DNA from: Priestia megaterium | Lineage (GTDB): Bacteria; Bacillota; Bacilli; Bacillales; Bacillaceae_H | NCBI RefSeq assembly: GCF_009497655.1 | Contig: NZ_CP023317.1 | Location: 2,633,501-2,697,500 of the forward strand | DNA length: 64,000 nucleotides | Reading direction: 5' to 3' | Shown here: positions 61,553 to 64,000 of the stretch, piece after piece | Layout of the letters: the number at the start of each line of letters is the position of its first letter | How positions within the stretch are numbered: position 1 is the first letter of the stretch | Position numbers and translations under genes: made by a program | The notes under the pieces: model-generated | Told to the model about the DNA's origin: nothing | What the model saw: the letters and a program-made list of their open reading frames with translations, nothing else | The model's database searches: none

Positions 61553-61779
61553 TTAAATCCCCCTTAGTATCAAAAAGAATGCAGATGATTTATTCTCAAG
61601 TTGTATTTCTCCTAGTTTCTCTTAACACCAATTAATCATAACAGCCGTATGATGCTCCTTATGTAAATCTACTCCTACATATAACCCCGCTACCTTAACA
61701 TCTTCAAGATCTTGCTGCTTTTGTGCTGATGACAGGTCCGATATCAAGTAATATTTTAGTTGCTTTATGTACAGATTCT
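61553..61779 (-). mobile_element. IS110-family transposase N-terminal remnant
   Basis: Minus-strand reading AQKQQDLEDVKVAGLYVGVD, LHKEHHTAVMINWC, then an in-frame stop, then EKLGEIQLENKSSAFFLILR and a final stop. GVDLHKEHHTAV is the first (Asp) motif of the RuvC-like DEDD domain in IS110 transposases as I know it. Only about 75 codons remain, with one nonsense codon and no ends of the element visible. It lies 3 bases past the stop of the Imm30-like gene. Confidence 0.65.
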
Positions 61780-61782
61780 GTT

Positions 61783-62262
61783 TTATTGATTTTCATTTAA
61801 TTTCTCTAAGATTGAATTAACTTTTTCTGAATATACATCTGGATTGTCCTCTCTTATCTCAAGAAGAATTCCTTTAATTATTTGTTTTGTTGAGCTATCT
61901 ACATCTTCTAACGCGTTAATATAAGATGCTACTAAACCTTCCGAATTTAAAAGTCTCCGATGAATTCTTTCCGCCCAGAATTCTGCATGAGGTAACATTT
62001 TAGGAATACCAATAGCCAAGTTGTATAGTCCTTCCTCCGTCCCAGAACGGTCAGCAATATAAAATATCGTTTCAATAAGGTAATCGCCAGCTGATGGCTC
62101 AGCAATATCTTCCTCAAAAACTGTACAAAGGTCAGGGATTATATCATTTGTTCCTCTGTGCGATAATTCATTAAGAATATTTTCAAACTCTTCAATGTTA
62201 TCTCCTTCATTATCTAGAAAACGCATTTTGTATAAAATAGAAATATCCTCTTGAAATTTCAT
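61783..62262 (-). CDS. Imm30-like immunity protein
   Basis: 159 residues from the ATG at 62260-62262 (AAAGGGAG upstream; upstream in-frame ATG at 62316 lacks a site). All-helical, acidic: DISILYKMRFLDNEGDNIEE, FENILNELSHRGTNDIIPDL, CTVFEEDIAEPSAGDYLIET, RSGTEEGLYNLAIGIPKMLP and the ending block LLNSEGLVASYINALEDVDS, then IIKGILLEIREDNPDVYSEK. The last block is the pattern I associate with Imm30. A short candidate toxin tail lies about 70 bases upstream (62332-62472). Confidence 0.65.
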   Translation of the reverse strand: MKFQEDISILYKMRFLDNEGDNIEEFENILNELSHRGTNDIIPDLCTVFEEDIAEPSAGDYLIETIFYIADRSGTEEGLYNLAIGIPKMLPHAEFWAERIHRRLLNSEGLVASYINALEDVDSSTKQIIKGILLEIREDNPDVYSEKVNSILEKLNENQ

Positions 62263-62331
62263 GGTGCTTTTCTCCCTTTCTATCCATTGGTAATTTAACT
62301 TGCCAAATATCTTCAAACCATTATGCCCATA

Positions 62332-62472
62332 CTATTTATAGGAATAAATATATTCTTTACCTCTTATGTAAGGTGATGTTTGTTCAAGCATGTGAATGGC
62401 TTGTAACTGTTCAACAGGCGTCATTATCTGAAGTCGCATTAGTTTTTCAAGACCTGTTTCCTTTAACAGACA
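62332..62472 (-). pseudogene. C-terminal gene remnant, candidate orphan toxin tip before the Imm30-like gene
   Basis: Open end of 46 codons: LLKETGLEKLMRLQIMTPVE, then QLQAIHMLEQTSPYIRGKEY, ending IYSYK and TAG at 62332-62334. Two consecutive TAG codons precede it and there is no start with a ribosome site. The sequence looks protein-like. Its place 70 bases before an immunity gene suggests a leftover toxin C-terminus. The plus-strand frame across the same bases (62373-62570) is probably a shadow. Confidence 0.4.
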
Positions 62473-62672
62473 CTACTACGATTTATGTTTTCAAAATATG
62501 GTGCTTGATCGCTGTGCTTCAATTGCTTTACTATATATTCAGGGGATCGTTACCAGTTTATAAAAGCTAGATTTTTATCATATATCCAAAACTCAGTAGT
62601 GAGTTTACAACGCTTTGTCACTTAATTCCCCATTCAGGTGATAGAGTGCCTTTTTAGGTAATGATAAAAAAA

Positions 62673-63062
62673 TTATATACATAAACTACGTTTCACTTCT
62701 GCCAATAAATCTATCAGCTCAGTTTTCTCTGGTTTTTTCTCCATTTCCTTATGTACATTTATATCTAAATAATCATAAAATGTTTTAAAATCTAAAAAAG
62801 CTATTTGTTCAATTTTAACAGCTGGATACCCCAACTCTATCAAAACATGTTTTTCATCTAGTAGTCTAGGCAGTTGCGCCATATCATATTCATCTAAATC
62901 AGACTGAAAAAGAGCAAAGACAATCTCTTGTCCATAACCTTTTCTTTCAGCAAAGCTTTTTAATGCTTTTTCTAGATATTTTCCATTTATGAAATTAAAA
63001 TAGATTACCATCAATTTATCAATCTCTTCTTTACTTTCATTTACTTGATATTCTCTACTCAT
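62673..63062 (-). CDS. Hypothetical 129-residue protein of the immunity array
   Basis: ATG at 63060-63062 with GGGAGGGCGAAA upstream. MSREYQVNESKEEIDKLMVI, YFNFINGKYLEKALKSFAER, GYGQEIVFALFQSDLDEYDM, AQLPRLLDEKHVLIELGYPA, then FLDFKTFYDYLDINVHKEME. Acidic, helical with a central strand pair. The pattern HVLIELGYPAVKIEQIAFLD followed by a Tyr-rich helix is typical of small immunity proteins, but I do not place it in a named family. Intact and well-expressed by its ribosome site. Confidence 0.65.
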   Translation of the reverse strand: MSREYQVNESKEEIDKLMVIYFNFINGKYLEKALKSFAERKGYGQEIVFALFQSDLDEYDMAQLPRLLDEKHVLIELGYPAVKIEQIAFLDFKTFYDYLDINVHKEMEKKPEKTELIDLLAEVKRSLCI

Positions 63063-63088
63063 TTTCGCCCTCCCGTAACATTATATCT

Positions 63089-63300
63089 TTAATTAATAAT
63101 AGGGAATTCTTCTTCATAGGGTGAGACAATCTCCACTATGTCTTCTGGTCATAAATCTTCTTCATTAACAAAAATTGATTCAATAAGGGCTGGACAGGGA
63201 ACATTCCATTCTAGAATTTCTATATATTCACTTTTCAAAAAAACTTTGAAAAGAGTATATCAAGTTTTTTGTAATCGTTCGTCTTCTTCCTTTACAAATT
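63089..63300 (-). pseudogene. Decayed gene, at least two nonsense codons
   Basis: In one frame: KEEDERLQKT, stop, YTLFKVFLKSEYIEILEWNV, PCPALIESIFVNEEDL, stop, PEDIVEIVSPYEEEFPIIN and TAA at 63089-63091. A different frame upstream offers MTFYWVMNRHNEDGDNL. The sequence is protein-like and acidic. The parent family was not recognised. Together with the copies at 59786 and 60351 it shows active gene loss in this array. Confidence 0.6.
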
Positions 63301-63443
63301 ATCACCATCTTCATTGTGTCTATTCATCACCCAGTAAAATGTCATCTCACCTAAGCTCGTACTCCGTTTTTCTATTTTATCATTACACACAGTACTCCCT
63401 GACCGTACAACCATCATGAGTTTTTACTTTTTAACACCCTATT

Positions 63444-63911
63444 TCAAATTGCAACATCCTGGTAACCTACTTCAGCTACTTTTTCATTTAATAAACGAAT
63501 CCCTAGCCCATTTTCTATATCCCATGTACAATTAAATGTAAGTCCAATATCCCGACCGTCAAAAGAACCTACATAGGGAACAACTATTCCATCTAAACGT
63601 ATCATCTCTGCTATTTCATCAGTTGTTTCAACGAATGGATAGTGTTCATTTACTTCAATATCATAACCTAGATCCTGACGCTCTTGTTTGTAGTAGTCTA
63701 ATATTGATTGCAAAAGGCTTTGTTGTAACTGCTCCCAATTTTGCATAAGTGAAGTATATGCTGCATATTGTCCCTTATCAAACTTGCTATCCTCAGCACC
63801 TTTTACCATTAACGCTATCTCAACTTCATGGCCTAAAAAGACAATGCTAGTATCCTTAGACCACACCAAATCATATTCAAGCTCACCAAAAACCGCATCA
63901 TTTATTTTCAT
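63444..63911 (-). CDS. DUF6985 domain protein, intact immunity-type gene next to the toxin end
   Basis: 155 residues, ATG at 63909-63911 with AAGGAGAAATAAG upstream. MKINDAVFGELEYDLVWSKD, SIVFLGHEVEIALMVKGAED, KGQYAAYTSLMQNWEQLQQS, RLDGIVVPYVGSFDGRDIGL, FNCTWDIENGLGIRLLNEKV. I associate this pattern with DUF6985. Its start is 14 bases after the stop of the gene that runs off the right edge (63926-64000), so it is likely cotranscribed with it and probably protects against it. The nonsense-broken paralog at 59786 is an older copy. Confidence 0.75.
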   Translation of the reverse strand: MKINDAVFGELEYDLVWSKDTSIVFLGHEVEIALMVKGAEDSKFDKGQYAAYTSLMQNWEQLQQSLLQSILDYYKQERQDLGYDIEVNEHYPFVETTDEIAEMIRLDGIVVPYVGSFDGRDIGLTFNCTWDIENGLGIRLLNEKVAEVGYQDVAI

Positions 63912-63925
63912 CTTATTTCTCCTTT

Positions 63926-64000
63926 TTATTTATTAGCAAATCCTCCCGGCTTAAACGCTGCCACATTTATCTCTCCTACTCCACCACTAATTGTGATTTC
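63926..64000 (-). CDS. C-terminal end of a gene entering from the right, probable polymorphic toxin
   Basis: The minus-strand frame is open from the edge and reads EITISGGVGEINVAAFKPGG, FANK, then TAA at 63926-63928; only 24 residues are visible. The following DUF6985 gene starts 14 bases on. By analogy with Bacillus WapA, LXG or RHS loci, in which the immunity gene follows the toxin C-terminus, this may be the toxin end of the array. The visible part carries no diagnostic motif, so the call is contextual. Confidence 0.45.
   Translation of the reverse strand, partial: EITISGGVGEINVAAFKPGGFANK

Noticed and set aside
62373-62570. 65-codon plus-strand frame with a membrane-like stretch
   Set aside because: No ribosome site. 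It is opposite a protein-like minus-strand tail and against the strand bias of the region.

Overview
The window looks like chromosome of a low-GC Bacillaceae member, most probably Priestia (Bacillus) megaterium or a near relative. That is judged from close resemblance of many products to Bacillus subtilis proteins (ExoA, IolW, YceC-H, YfkN, YdaP, YtkK, SodF, YgaJ), from the AGGAGG-type ribosome binding sites, and from sporulation-type genes (YjcZ-like peptide, a cupin behind a sigma-K-like promoter). No rRNA, tRNA, CRISPR array or intact insertion sequence was seen.

Layout. 1-4.8 kb: edge of an MFS transporter, a MarR regulator, exonuclease III, a 52-residue peptide, and a DeoR regulator / scyllo-inositol dehydrogenase-like / UPF0303 operon. 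4.9-9.6 kb: a tellurite/stress (Ter) cluster with three TerD paralogs, YceG and TelA, but no TerC membrane gene. 9.8-13.5 kb: a large secreted two-domain nucleotidase. 14-18.6 kb: a lipoprotein, a tiny basic peptide behind an attenuator-like pair of hairpins, and an oxidoreductase/SGNH/ABC exporter operon. 18.7-23.5 kb: two near-identical cold shock genes with matching promoters and leaders flank a MocR regulator and a pyruvate oxidase. 23.6-39 kb: small sporulation-type and unknown proteins, dehydrogenases, a CoA-transferase with a LytTR regulator, a drug exporter behind a doubly palindromic promoter, a LysM-3D wall protein, SodF, a spore-type cupin and peptidase YgaJ. 39-44.7 kb: an IleS2-type isoleucyl-tRNA synthetase under an isoleucine T-box, then a GIY-YIG protein and a probable phosphorothioate-dependent HNH restriction enzyme. 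45-55 kb: a repeat-rich membrane protein, patatin, a TcaA-like membrane protein, a phosphotransferase, ADP-ribosylglycohydrolase, DinB, a frameshifted SAP gene and malate:quinone oxidoreductase.

56-64 kb is the most unusual part. It is an AT-rich run of small minus-strand genes that resemble immunity proteins of polymorphic toxins (Syd, SMI1/KNR4, CdiI-, Imm50-, Imm48-, Imm30- and DUF6985-like). They are mixed with frameshifted or nonsense-broken copies, short candidate toxin C-termini and an IS110-type transposase scrap. The very right edge is the C-terminus of a gene reading leftward, 14 bases before an intact DUF6985 gene. This fits a toxin gene beyond the window, followed by a graveyard of older toxin-tip/immunity cassettes.

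Four copies of a dispersed repeat (near 2.3, 14.0, 21.1 and 34.0 kb) sit just after the stop codons of minus-strand genes and end in the same hairpin plus T-run, so they look like portable terminators. Family names come from recall of conserved motifs, not from searches. Starts were often moved inward to the codon with the best Shine-Dalgarno spacing.
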